Assembly (NCBI RefSeq): GCF_040054535.1
Contig: NC_090780.1
Location: 4,185,001 to 4,249,000 of the forward strand
Length of the DNA: 64,000 bases
Direction of reading: 5' to 3'
Source: Antennarius striatus
Taxonomy: Eukaryota > Chordata > Actinopteri > Lophiiformes > Antennariidae
Shown: one piece after another, positions 19,008 through 47,149 of the stretch
How the letters are laid out: each line of letters opens with the position of its first letter
How positions within the stretch are numbered: the first letter of the stretch is position 1
Position numbers and translations under genes: made by a program
The notes under the pieces: generated by a model
What the model was told of the DNA's origin: nothing
The model's database searches: none
What the model saw: only the letters and a program-made list of their open reading frames with translations

Positions 19008-20794
19008 GGGTCCGTTTCACAAAGCCGGTTTAGTGGAAAACCTGGGTAAGTTAACCCTGAAATCAGGGAAAACCAGGGCTTGCGGTGTCACAAAGGGAGG
19101 TAACTTAACCCAGAGTCAGAGGAGTAAACCTAGCCTGTGTCAGAACGTAAACCTCTTGGTTTGTTACCATAGTAACAGACTCTGAAGCTAGCCTGGTCTG
19201 GAGGAGGGGCCATGTCACAAAGCAGGTGCAGTGGAAACCCAGAGTAAGTTAACCCTGAAATCACGGTTCTCGGTTTCACAAAGGGGGGTAACTTAACCCA
19301 GAGTTAGAGCAGTAACCATGGCTTGTTTCACGTAGCGAGGTAAAGTGAACCTCTGGGTTTGTTACCGCAGTAACAGACTCTCTGAACATAACCTGGTCGG
19401 GAGCAGGTTTTATTCCACAAACCAAGGGTTTCTTTTGACTCCGCCCCCTTTCACCGCCGCTCGTGCGGCTTCATTTCCTGGTTCTGTCGGATGGAGATTC
19501 TGACCGAAGTAAGGTTTAAAAAATAACTCCGTATTTCAGAGGTGAACATAGCATGTCCGTTTGACGAGGAGCCCCTTGATGAAGTTTCTAATTCAAAGAG
19601 ATTTAAAAAAAATTTGTATCGCGTTCAGATATCCTGTCATATCTTGTCGGACAGTTCTCTTTATCAGTTCTCTTTAAAAAGGGATGAGAATCTGTTAATA
19701 CTTCAGTAGAGGATAAATGTCACTCTGTATTCCACCAGAATGGGAAGAGAACAATCAGTAACATAAAATATTATCCCACCTTTGTTTTCTTCAATTTCTT
19801 ATTAATTTTTTTCTTTTTTTTAATCAATATTAACTACTGTGTGTATCATGTGAATAAAACAGACAGAAAATAAAACCTAGAATACCTTAAAGCGGTTATA
19901 AGCAGTACAATGCCACGGCCACTGTTGTATGAACTAAAGCAGTTTTGGCTATTACTGTATCAAACGAGCTATATGTCAGCTCTTGATTTCAGTTCTTAGA
20001 TAATATCGGTGTACGCAATGGTGTGAATATCCTTCTCAACTGTTTTTGTAACGTTCATATGCCGATTGACTGTTTTATCTACACAACAATAAAACATTTT
20101 AATGTATTTAATTATTTAACATAACCTGATATAGATGAGGGCGCATTTATGTGCGTGGAAAGAGCGTTTCTGTTGGGGATAAAACAACCGAACAGTCAAA
20201 CGTCCACTTAATATTTACTGTACAATATCAAATATAATGAGGATGAGGAGGATCCCTAGTGAGATGATGAAGTCTGACCTGTGTGAATGATGTTTTTATA
20301 CTTCATTTTCAGCTGCAGACGTGCACTTCTCCCCCCACTGGATCGCACCTAAATAAAATGAATTAATAAACTATTCTTGAAGCCGTTTACTTCCGTATTT
20401 TTACCGTGAGTGCAACGGACTTAGAACTTACGCAAAGACTTGAGCAGCAATTCAATCCCACGCCATGTCGCTCTCCTTTGCAGCTGCAACGCTGTTCTCT
20501 TTCTTCTGAAAATGTCCTCAAAGTCTTTCTATTCATAAATTAAAATCTGTACTCTGACTTCCATAAAGCGTTGCGGTGCACGTCTCGTCCGTCGTCATGG
20601 TGACTCGATGAATCGGGGCTCCATTGATGTCGTGTCTGTTAAACTGCGGGTCAATTTACTCTGGGTTAGGAAAACTAACCCTGAACCGCGTTTGTGAAAC
20701 CGAAATCCCTGGTTTTTCCAAGTTCAGGGTAAAGTAACCCAGAACCACAGGTTTACCTCAGGGTAGGTTAACCCTGCCTTCGTGAAATAGGCCC
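19008..20794. mobile_element. Non-autonomous DNA transposon with long inverted ends (Harbinger or IS4EU/ISL2EU type)
   Basis: The left end GGGTCCGTTTCACAAAGC and the complement of the right end (GGGCCTATTTCACGAAGGC) form inverted termini, flanked by AAT on both sides (19005-19007, 20795-20797). The first 190 bases are duplicated once more at about 19210-19400, so the left end is doubled. Repeated blocks of AAGTTAACCCTGAAATCA and AACCCAGAG are scattered at both ends. I found no transposase frame in the centre, so the family call rests on the ends only. Confidence 0.65.
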
Positions 20795-21249
20795 AATATC
20801 AAAATATAAACTCTGACATTTAGTGCCGTATGCTTCTGTAAATATTCCTATAATTTCATTTGACAGAAAGTTTCCGAGGTAACAGGCATTTCTACAGTTC
20901 TTAAGCTAGCCAGTTCATAAATTTGTACGGCCTTTCAAAATGTAACAAGTTGATTCTCATTTTCATTTATACTAAGCTAAGTATGGCACAAACAACACAT
21001 GACTGGAATTTTTTTTTTCTTTTTAACTGAAGTTACTTTTGTACGTGAATTAGTTTTTGTCAACCTTTTTTTTTCTAAAAAAAATGAGAAATATAGTTTT
21101 TGTTTTATTTTGAAGGAAAATCATGAGTTTCCCAGTAGGTCTCTTAACTCTATCAAGACATCGGGATGTCTCGCTCAGCAACCCTGAAATGTTTTTGAGA
21201 AAAAACATGAGGCCTTAGCAATGACCTGACCTCTTTTTAACAAAATATT

Positions 21250-21620
21250 GTTAGTTACCTTACATGCACTCCCGTCATATCCATCATCTGTTGGACGTGT
21301 GTGATGTTGTTTTGTATCGCTGTTAAAGACTCCGACAAATGGTCATATCTGTGCTGTTGTAGGTACAACAAGGTCATTATAGAGGCCCCAGCAGTGAAGG
21401 TAATGAAAATTAAAGTTTTAGAAGCTACATTTTGGGGGTTTAAACTTCTCGGGGGCTGTGTTAACAAGGAGTCCAGCAAGTTTCAAGCATTCTCAAATTG
21501 CGGCTTCTTTGACTTCCGATGGGTCATCGAAGCCAGGGGGGACAGGGTTGAAGAAGTTTGCCTTTTCAGACAAGTGTGGCTTCTCTGCTCATTTTGCTAT
21601 CATGTTTTTTCTACTGCAAG
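21250..21620 (-). pseudogene. Broken first exon of a single-pass membrane protein
   Basis: An ATG near 21592 starts a frame that breaks at once. The neighbouring frame reads SEKANFFNPVPPGFDDPSEV...EAAI then stops. After a further frame change it reads DSLLTQPPRSLNPQNVASK and a 20-residue hydrophobic segment (TLIFITFTAGASIMTLLYL). It ends QQHRYDHLSESLTAIQNN...MMDMTGVHVR before a donor-like gtaaggt at about 21262. The layout (short Pro-rich cytoplasmic part, one membrane span, coiled coil) matches the coiled-coil pieces at 18 kb. I do not recognise the family. Confidence 0.45.
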
Positions 21621-21754
21621 ACCTTGTCTCTTTGGCCTAATCAGTCATTGGACCTAGTGATACTTAAAGAAACTGTCAGGGTGGAAAATGTGACCCTATT
21701 ATGTAACGACAGTCAATACATTTGGCCCTAATGACAAATGCCAACTGCATTGGC

Positions 21755-22410
21755 GGAGAGGGGTGTCTTGGAAATAAGATGAAAACCCTAAAGGCACAAA
21801 CAGAGATTTTGCGCTACATCTTTTAGCATCAGGGTGTATTTTATAAATGGAAATGAAAACATTTTACAGCACCTTTATTCTTATGATATTAAAGTTGTAT
21901 AATGTTGAAGCTGTTTCTTGTATGGATTTTTGTGTACTAAACTGGGCTGTAGATTGTGACTCATTTGGGTATTGTAAAGTTTCAAATTTGTTTAGCAGTT
22001 AATTATTATGAATTAAATATCAATTATGATTATTAATTGTGCGTGTTGAGGGGGGGTCTTGGAAATAAGTTGAAAACGTGAACATCACAAACATCCCTCG
22101 GATGTCTTAAGGATGAACAAAATGTGTATTCATCGTATGTCTGTGTAGGTTCATCGTAGCAGCATCAAGATATATTTATGAATAGAAAGGAACATTATTA
22201 TAATATTTCAATGATATAATATTAAAGCTGTTTCTGTATGGATATTTGTGTACTCTATTTACTGTTTTGTTCATTACAGGTACTTTAGGTCATATATAAC
22301 ATGGAACTTGGCTGTAGATTATAACATTTGGGTTTTGTCAAGTTGTTATTTGTTTTACAGTTAATTAACAATTATTATCAATTTAATATCAATTATGATT
22401 ATCAATTGCG
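21755..22410. repeat. Imperfect tandem duplication, two units of about 300 bases
   Basis: Blocks recur in the same order: GTCTTGGAAATAAG-TGAAAAC (21756, 22057), a GAAGCTGTTTCTTGTATGGAT-like block (21907, 22222), GGCTGTAGATT (21946, 22311) and AATATCAATTATGATTAT (22015, 22387). The second unit has an extra 60-base piece. Confidence 0.7.
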
Positions 22411-22429
22411 TACTGATTTTATTTAAGTC

Positions 22430-23770
22430 ACTCCAGTGGAGCCTTTATACAGGCAAGTAATCTAGCCATCCATCTTCAGCACTTATCTGGCGTCGGGTTG
22501 TGGAGGCAACAATCTCAGCAGGGATGCCCCATACTTCTCTCTTCCCAGATACCTCTTCTAGCTCTACTGGGGAGATCCAGAGGCATTCCCAGGCCAACCG
22601 AGAGACAAAGTCCCTCCAGTGTCTTCCTTGAGGCAACCTCCTGTTACGATTTGCCCTGATTGCCTGCAGAGAGGCGTACAAGAAGCATCCAGAACATATT
22701 TTCAAGCCACTTCATCTTGCTCCGCTAGATATGGAGGAGTAGCGGCTCTACTCCAAGTTCCTCCCTGATGACTGAGCGCCTCACCCTATCTCTAAGGTTG
22801 TGCTCAGCCACTCTACAGAGGAAACTCATTTCAAACGCTTGCATTTGAGATCTTGTCCTTTCTGTCATGACCCAAAGCTCATGACCATAGGTGAGAGTAG
22901 GATTTTAGATTGACTGGTAAATTGAGAACTTTGTCTTATGAATGAGCTCTTTCTTCACCACGACAGACCTATAAAATGACTGCATCATTGCAGAAGCTGC
23001 ACCGATCCGTCTCACGTTCCCTCACTTGTGATGAAGAACCCAAGATACTTCCTCCCCACCAACCAGTAGAGCACAGACTACGTTTTTCTGGTTGAGAACT
23101 ATGGCCTAGAATTTGGAGGTGCTGATCCTCATTCCGCTTGCATTTCATCCAGCTGCAAAACACCTTCATGTATGCCAAAGGTCCAGGATAACATCATCTG
23201 CAAGAAACAGAGAGGAAATCCTTTGGTCCCCAAGCCAGACTCCCTCTGGATTCCGGCTGTGCCTAGAAATCCTGTTCATAAAAATTATGAACAGAAATCG
23301 GCGACAGAGGGCAGCCCTGCTGAAGTCCAACATGCAGCTGAAACAGGTCTGACTTACTGCTAGCAATGCGATCCAAGCTCCTGCTTGGTCAAACAGGGAC
23401 CGGACAGCCCTCAGCAAAGGGCCCAAATGCCTCTTCAAGATCCACAAAGCACCTATGGACTGGTTGGGCAAACTCTTGAGCACTCGAGAGTGTAGTGCTA
23501 GTCCATTGTTCTGGGACAAAAACAGCATTTTTCCTCCTGAATCTGAAGTTCGACTATCGGTTAATCCTCCTCTCCAGTACCCTGGAATAGATTTTCCTCA
23601 AGATGCTGAGGACTGTGATCCTCTTATAGTTGGAACACACTCTGTGGTTCTCAGTTTTGAAAAGAGGGACTACCATCCTGGTCTTCAAAGCCAGATGTAC
23701 TGTCCCCGACATGTGGCGGTCAACAATTATTCCTCACACCTCCTCTTCCTTCACTCTAAAGGTACCATAG
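22430..23770 (-). mobile_element. LINE (non-LTR retrotransposon) 3' half, degraded
   Basis: Read on the minus strand, the reverse-transcriptase catalytic box FLADDVIL lies at 23207-23184, preceded by an RISR-like segment. Downstream (left) are QAFEMSFLCRVAEHNL, VRRSVIREELGVEPLL and MKWL, typical of the C-terminal part of a fish LINE polyprotein. Stops and frameshifts break it throughout. An L2/CR1-like clade is my guess. Confidence 0.7.
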
Positions 23771-23796
23771 AGTTAAATCCACATATCTGTATCTCT

Positions 23797-23897
<101 letters not shown>

Positions 23898-23899
23898 AC

Positions 23900-25010
23900 C
23901 AAACTTCTGGTATTATTCCATCTTAATTCAAGACTCTAGATGTCAGGTGCTTCTCATGCTTGTGAGGGCTTAAATTGCAGTTTCCCGCACTTGAAAGGGC
24001 ATTTGTTTCAGAAGATTGGACTGGAATTCGCTAAATGACCAGGAATCCACTTTTTTTTTCTTTTATTTAAGTCGTGAGGTCACACAGCTGAAAAACCTCC
24101 AGATACAATCAAAAATAGATCAAATCAAACTATAGTATATACCCCAAAATCAAATACTTAATTTTTAAACTAATTTTAAGCCATCTAACTACTATAAATT
24201 AACCCTGAAAATTAGTTAAAAAAAACCCCCCACATTTTAAAGCATTGTTCAACTATTTTAACCTTACCAACATTTGGCAGCTTTTAACTTACATAAATAC
24301 AAAAGTCACAATTATCAAATTACTTTTAACTTGAATCTACTTTAAAATGCATATTTTTTATTTATCATCCACATGATATTAAACAAATGACATTTTTTCT
24401 GCACTTTAATCATATGACTTCTTCAATACATTAGATTTAACCCTGACCACATGATTAACCCACAGCACACTGCAAAACTGCAAAGACGCACAACATGTCT
24501 AATTGCTCACCGGCTCCTTGTTCCTTCTTTGAAACAAGGAATAATTCTGTAGTCTCTTCATCCCACATCCAGACAATGCAACCATTCCTTCTCACAGCTT
24601 CCTCCTCTCTCTCTTCTCTGTGAGTGTCTCCAGCTCCACTGAGTGTCAGATCACCTCCACCTGTTGCACTAAATCTCCAGGCTTCCAGCTGAGAGACACA
24701 CTCAGACCTGATACATCCAGGCTGAGGGGGCACGGCCTGCAGCTCAGCTTAACAGTATAGAACTCCAAATTGCAAAAAAACCCAAACAAACAAACAAACA
24801 GCATGCATTTCACAAATACTAAAACACAATCTGGTAAATAGAAACAGGGTGGCAAAATGTCAGAAGTGTAACTGATGATATACAACATTTTCTCAAAACA
24901 CAGTTCCAGTTGTCTAGAGCTGTCCAAATTTACTTTATTTATTCATTTATTTTATTGTATTCCATCACACTTGGGGAGTGTGAAGTGACATAAAATCTAT
25001 AGAAATTATT
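23900..25010. other. Intergenic stretch, nothing identified
   Basis: AT-rich sequence between the LINE remnant and a dispersed repeat. Short frames at 24.45-24.93 kb lack splice sites and motifs. Confidence 0.4.
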
Positions 25011-25012
25011 TC

Positions 25013-25600
25013 AGCCCTCGAAGCGGTGATTTATTGTAATTGTCAGTGTTTGTGTGTTCATCCGTCTGTCTGTCCGTTCGCCCACCAAATATGTTCACAA
25101 CTGTTGCAGATAAGAAAGATGAAACAAAAAGAACATTACTCAGGCAGCAAAGGGGATGAAAATGAGATCACGACTTTGACCTTGAGATAACTAGGTCATG
25201 GTCAAATTTTAATTTTTGTACGCTCAGGAACCAGATAAGATAGAAAGAAGGCAAGTCCAGTGTGAGTAAAGCACTAGTTTTCTATCCTGAGATATTTTTG
25301 CACATATCTCAGGAACAGGATAAAATAGAAAGACGAAACAAAAGGTGGTATATTCAGGTAGGCAAGGGAATGAAAATTAGATCACAACCTTGACCTTGAA
25401 AAACTACTGTACGTCAAGGTAACATTTTCACTTTTATACCTTTTAGGTACACATCTCTGAAATATCATGACAAATAGAATGCACCAGTTACGTGTTGGAT
25501 AATGGGTCTTTTATTAAATGACCCTGACCTATGAAAGTAGGTCAGGGTAAAATTTTGAATTCAGGGGTGTCGCGGGATGTTGCAGTCTCTGACTGCCTAG
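25013..25600 (+). repeat. Unclassified dispersed element, copy 1
   Basis: It begins CCTCGAAGCGGTGATTTATTGTAATTGTCAGTG and ends near GAATTCAGGGGTGTCGCGGG and GTTGCAGTCTCTGACTGCC. A second copy in the opposite orientation lies at 38968-39360 and shares both ends and internal blocks (GACCTTGAC, CACCAAATAT, AAGCACTAG). No coding capacity seen. Confidence 0.65.
25510..25515 (-). promoter_or_regulatory. Candidate polyadenylation signal of igfn1
   Basis: TTTATT on the plus strand is AATAAA on the minus strand, about 170 bases after the stop proposed at 25688-25690. It lies within the dispersed repeat at 25013-25600. Confidence 0.3.
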
Positions 25601-25687
25601 ATTCTAAGATGAAATCAAAGTGTTATTATTTAAAAACACAGCAGGGAGTCTGGTATTCAGCATCAGTCCAGTAGCTGGAACTCCTCT

Positions 25688-42189
<16,502 letters not shown>

Positions 42190-43300
42190 CTGTGGACAAT
42201 ATTCCAGGAAGGGTCAGCAAAAAAAGTATTAAAGCAATCAGGCAACAAAAGACAAGTATATATGAATAAATACATTGTGTAATTCAATGGAAACAAATAA
42301 ATCACACTAAAACGCACCTGATCAAAAGCACAAAATTGTTTATGGTTTAATATGTTCAGGAAGGTTTAAATAGAAATTGTATTTGTGATGAAGCAGTCAT
42401 GGTGTGTCTAATGTCACATTTATGAACATCTATCAGTGTATTTTCTTGTTGTAGTTATTGGAGGATTTCACAAGATGTCAGTATTTGCTTTCCCTTTGTC
42501 AACCATTACAGCCACTACAGCTTTACAAGACTTGTTAAATTGTGCTAATGAAGACACATTTTGTTAAAATTTCATTCATTTTTACCTTATTTTCTTTTTC
42601 ATTAATGCAAGATTTCTATAAGAACACACACACACACACACACACATACTCACTTATACTACCTTACCGGGTCTCACTCATCTTTGCTACTTTGTGGGGT
42701 CCACCCTTTCCACTGGTGCTACAACTTTGTAAAAAATCAGGCAAGCTGGAAAAAAAATCTATTTCACAAATATCACTTGAGTTTAACATATTTCCAAACT
42801 TTTGTCTCCAAGTAAGTTTTTTGCTGCATTGTGAGGCCCAATTTCTAGCATTTACTACCTTAGACGTCCTTTTTTACACACCTGCACACACATTTCTAGC
42901 TTTTATATCGTAGCGTGGTACAAGACATGTGACAAAGACATGAATGCTTTACATTAACCCAACTTTATCAACAAACAAGAAAAAACTTCAATAAATATGG
43001 CCTCATCACAACAAAATGCAAAATAAAAAACAGGCAGTGACAAAAACATACAAAACCTTACTGCCTTGCTCTCCACTGGGTTTTTTTTCCAAAAAGGCCT
43101 TCTTTTGAGCTTAGATCACCATAACTTTATAAAAGAAAAAACAAGTGGGCTTCATTTCAAAAATATAAAATCAAAAACAGGCAGTGAAAAACATAAAACA
43201 AAAACTTTCTACCCTGAGGCCTTCTTTTAGCCTTAGTTCAATTTAAAAAAAAAAAACTTAAAGAAAGATAACTTTATAAAAGAAAAAACTGAAAATAAAG
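42190..43300 (-). other. Stretch upstream of the first resolved igfn1 exon; start codon not found
   Basis: An exon ending in phase 1 is needed here or further right. I saw no convincing ATG-containing exon. The stretch has CA tracts and repeat-like CTTTGTGGGGTCCACCC blocks related to those at 55.3 kb. Confidence 0.4.
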
Positions 43301-43304
43301 TGGG

Positions 43305-43412
43305 CCACATCTCCATCCATCCATTTTCTGCCACTGTGTCCACCGTGGCGGGTCACAGGGTGCTGAAGCCTATCCCATGCTGGCGTAGGGCGTGAGGCGG
43401 GGGACACTGCGG
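43305..43412 (-). mobile_element. SINE tail inserted into the leftmost array unit
   Basis: CATCCATCCATTTTCTGCC, GGCGGGTCACAGGGTGCTGAAG, CCTATCCCATGC: an inverted SINE tail. It replaces the rest of the 102-base cassette whose acceptor-side 30 bases remain at about 43413-43443. Confidence 0.7.
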
Positions 43413-44082
43413 CTGTTGGAGTGGGAGGCTGCTTGTTTATCACCTATGAATTCAGATCAAAACAATCATTTGCAAGCTGGTAAAGATAAAATCTGCTATT
43501 TTTAGATATTTCTGTCTTAAAAGCACTAGTTCAAGTGAAAGCAGCTTCTGAAATGACATGTGAACTCAAAAATAACAGCATTGTTCAGTCTATACTAGAG
43601 GAACAAGGAAATAAAACAACAAATGAAAGAGTAACATGGGTTACATTCAACATAGCCATGTCAAACCTCTAATACTTAATAAAGTGCTATTTTATGACAG
43701 TAATGACTTCACTTGGTTGTTGACAGGTGTTGCCAATTGTTTATAAAGTAATATATTATAAGTTACAGACAGAAGGGCCCCTCAAGGATAAGACTAGAAA
43801 CGGAGTGTGTAAAGTTAACTGGCTGCAACAAAAGAGAAAACTGTGTGTCCAGGATTTCAAGACCCCACAAGGACAAGACCAGGGACACATGAGTGTGTAA
43901 ATGCATAGAGGTGAATGTAGACAGAACTAGAAATATGACTAAGGTCAAGTCTGTTACTTCAAATAGGACACAAATCCAGGCAGTAACCATTAGTGAAACA
44001 CAAGCAGCACTAGCCCTTCTTATTCTGGTTAATGTACAAGTTAAAATAACTGGGAATGATGGCTTCAGCATTGCTACTTTAC

Positions 44083-44184
44083 CTGTATGCTGTCACAGGC
44101 GCTGATGTAATCAGTCTGAGATTGTAGATCCAAGGGTACCATCTCTGGTGCGGATGTTGGAATGGGAGGCTGCTTGTTTATCAC
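44083..44184 (-). other. Exon-like cassette, array copy 1 (102 bases, phase 0)
   Basis: On the minus strand: acceptor ctgaattcacag, then 34 open codons (VINKQPPIPTSAPEMVPLDL, then QSQTDYISACDSIQ), then donor CAG|gtaaag. The other two frames contain stops. If transcribed with igfn1 it would add one 34-residue Pro-rich repeat. Its phase-0 donor does not fit the phase-1 acceptor at 42189, so another exon would be needed. The open length alone is weak evidence. Confidence 0.4.
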
Positions 44185-44823
44185 CTGTGAATTCAGATCA
44201 AAACAATCGTTTGCAAGCTGGTAAAGATAAAACCTGCTATTTGTAGATATTTCTGTGTTAAAAGCACTAGTTCGAGTGAAAGCAGCTTCTGAAATGACAT
44301 GTGAACTCAAAAATAACAGCATTGTTCAGTCTATGCTAGAGGAACAAGGAAATAAAACAACAAATGAAAGAGTAACATGGGTTACATTCAACATAGCCAT
44401 GTCAAACCTCTAATACTTAATAAAGTGCTATTTTATGACAGTAATGACTTGACTTGGTTGTTGACAGGTGTTGCCAATTGTTTATAAAGTAATATATTAT
44501 AAGTTACAGACGGAAGGGCCCCACAAGGATAAGACTAGAAACGGAGTGTGTAAAGTTAACTGGCTGCAACAAAAGAGAAAACTGTGTGTCCAGGATTTCA
44601 AGACCCCACAAGGACAAGACCAGGGACACATGAGTGTGTAAATGCATAGAGGTGAATGTAGACAGAACTAGAAATATGACTAAGGTCAAGTCTGTTACTT
44701 CAAATAGGACACAAATCCAGGCAGTAACCATTAGTGAAACACAAGCAGCACTAGCCCTTCTTATTCTGGTTAATGTACAAGTTAAAATAACTGGGAATGA
44801 TGGCTTCAGCATTGCTACTTTAC

Positions 44824-44925
44824 CTGTATGCTGTCACAGGCGCTGATGTAATCAGTCTGAGATTGTAGATCCAAGGGTACCATCTCTGGTGCGGATGTTG
44901 GAATGGGAGGCTGCTTGTTTATCAC
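44824..44925 (-). other. Exon-like cassette, array copy 2
   Basis: Identical to copy 1 in coding sequence and splice sites. Confidence 0.4.
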
Positions 44926-45564
44926 CTGTGAATTCAGATCAAAACAATCGTTTGCAAGCTGGTAAACATAAAACCTGCTATTTGTAGATATTTCTGTCTT
45001 AAAAGCACTAGTTCAAGTGAAAGCAGCTTCTGAAATGACATGTAAACTCAAAAATAACAGCATTGTTCAGTCTATACTAGTGGAACAAGGAAATAAAACA
45101 ACAAATGAAGGAGTAACATGGGTTACATTCAACATAGCCATGTCAAATCTCTAATACTTAATAAAGTGCTATTTTATGACAGTAATGACTTGACTTGGTT
45201 GTTGACAGGTGTTGCCAATTGTTTATAAAGTAATATATTATAAGTTACAGACGGAAGGGCCCCACAAGGATAAGACTAGAAACGGAGTGTGTAAAGTTAA
45301 CTGGCTGCAACAAAAGAGAAAACTGTGTGTCCAGGATTTCAAGACCCCACAAGGACAAGACCAGGGACACATGAGTGTGTAAATGCATAGAGGTGAATGT
45401 AGACAGAACTAGAAATATGACTAAGGTCAAGTCTGTTACTTCAAATAGGACACAAATCCAGGCAGTAACCATTAGTGAAACACAAGCAGCACTAGCCCTT
45501 CTTATTCTGGTTAATGTACAAGTTAAAATAACTGGGAATGATGGCTTCAGCATTGCTACTTTAC

Positions 45565-45666
45565 CTGTATGCTGTCACAGGCGCTGATGTAATCAGTCTG
45601 AGATTGTAGATCCAAGGGTACCATCTCTGGTGCGGATGTTGGAATGGGAGGCTGCTTGTTTATCAC
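45565..45666 (-). other. Exon-like cassette, array copy 3
   Basis: Identical to copy 1 in coding sequence and splice sites. Confidence 0.4.
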
Positions 45667-46305
45667 CTGTGAATTCAGATCAAAACAATCGTTTGCAAGC
45701 TGGTAAACATAAAACCTGCTATTTGTAGATATTTCTGTCTTAAAAGCACTAGTTCAAGTGAAAGCAGCTTCTGAAATGACATGTAAACTCAAAAATAACA
45801 GCATTGTTCAGTCTATACTAGTGGAACAAGGAAATAAAACAACAAATGAAGGAGTAACATGGGTTACATTCAACATAGCCATGTCAAATCTCTAATACTT
45901 AATAAAGTGCTATTTTATGACAGTAATGACTTGACTTGGTTGTTGACAGGTGTTGCCAATTGTTTATAAAGTAATATATTATAAGTTACAGACGGAAGGG
46001 CCCCACAAGGATAAGACTAGAAACGGAGTGTGTAAAGTTAACTGGCTGCAACAAAAGAGAAAACTGTGTGACCAGGATTTCAAGACCCCACAAGGACAAG
46101 ACCAGGGACACATGAGTGTGTAAATGCATAGAGGTGAATGTAGACAGAACTAGAAATATGACTAAGGTCAAGTCTGTTACATCAAATAGGACACAAATCC
46201 AGACAGTAACCATTAGTGAAACACAAGCAGCACTAGCCCTTCTTATTCTGGTTAATGTACAAGTTAAAATAACTGGGAATGATGGCTTCTGCATTGCTAC
46301 TTTAC

Positions 46306-46408
46306 CTGTTTGTTGTCACAGGCGCTGATGTAATCAGTCTGAGATTGTAGATCCAAGGGTACCAATTTCAGGCGCGGCTGGTGGAATGGGAGGCTGCTTG
46401 TTTATCAC
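46306..46408 (-). other. Exon-like cassette, array copy 4, frameshifted (103 bases)
   Basis: One extra base in the middle (GAAATTGGTACC against GAGATGGTACC) and several substitutions (PPAAPEI in place of PTSAPEM). The frame then ends at a TGA inside the cassette. Both splice sites are kept. Confidence 0.45.
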
Positions 46409-47047
46409 CTGTGAATTCAGATCAAAACAATCGTTTGCAAGCTGGTAAAGATAAAACCTGCTATTTGTAGATATTTCTGTGTTAAAAGCACTAGTTCGAG
46501 TGAAAGCAGCTTCTGAAATGACATGTGAACTCAAAAATAACAGCATTGTTCAGTCTATGCTAGAGGAACAAGGAAATAAAACAACAAATGAAAGAGTAAC
46601 ATGGGTTACATTCAACATAGCCATGTCAAACCTCTAATACTTAATAAAGTGCTATTTTATGACAGTAATGACTTGACTTGGTTGTTGACAGGTGTTGCCA
46701 ATTGTTTATAAAGTAATATATTATAAGTTACAGACGGAAGGGCCCCACAAGGATAAGACTAGAAACGGAGTGTGTAAAGTTAACTGGCTGCAACAAAAGA
46801 GAAAACTGTGTGTCCAGGATTTCAAGACCCCACAAGGACAAGACCAGGGACACATGAGTGTGTAAATGCATAGAGGTGAATGTAGACAGAACTAGAAATA
46901 TGACTAAGGTCAAGTCTGTTACTTCAAATAGGACACAAATCCAGGCAGTAACCATTAGTGAAACACAAGCAGCACTAGCCCTTCTTATTCTGGTTAATGT
47001 ACAAGTTAAAATAACTGGGAATGATGGCTTCAGCATTGCTACTTTAC

Positions 47048-47149
47048 CTGTATGCTGTCACAGGCGCTGATGTAATCAGTCTGAGATTGTAGATCCAAGG
47101 GTACCATCTCTGGTGCGGATGTTGGAATGGGAGGCTGCTTGTTTATCAC
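47048..47149 (-). other. Exon-like cassette, array copy 5
   Basis: Identical to copy 1 in coding sequence and splice sites. It is the most upstream complete copy on the minus strand. Confidence 0.4.

Noticed and set aside
43893-47070. Repeated plus-strand frame (MCKCIEVNVDRTRN...) and minus-strand frame (MLKPSFPVILTCTL...) in each array unit
   Set aside because: They recur only because the 741-bp units are recent copies; both lie in the part between cassettes, overlap each other on opposite strands and include the donor site region.
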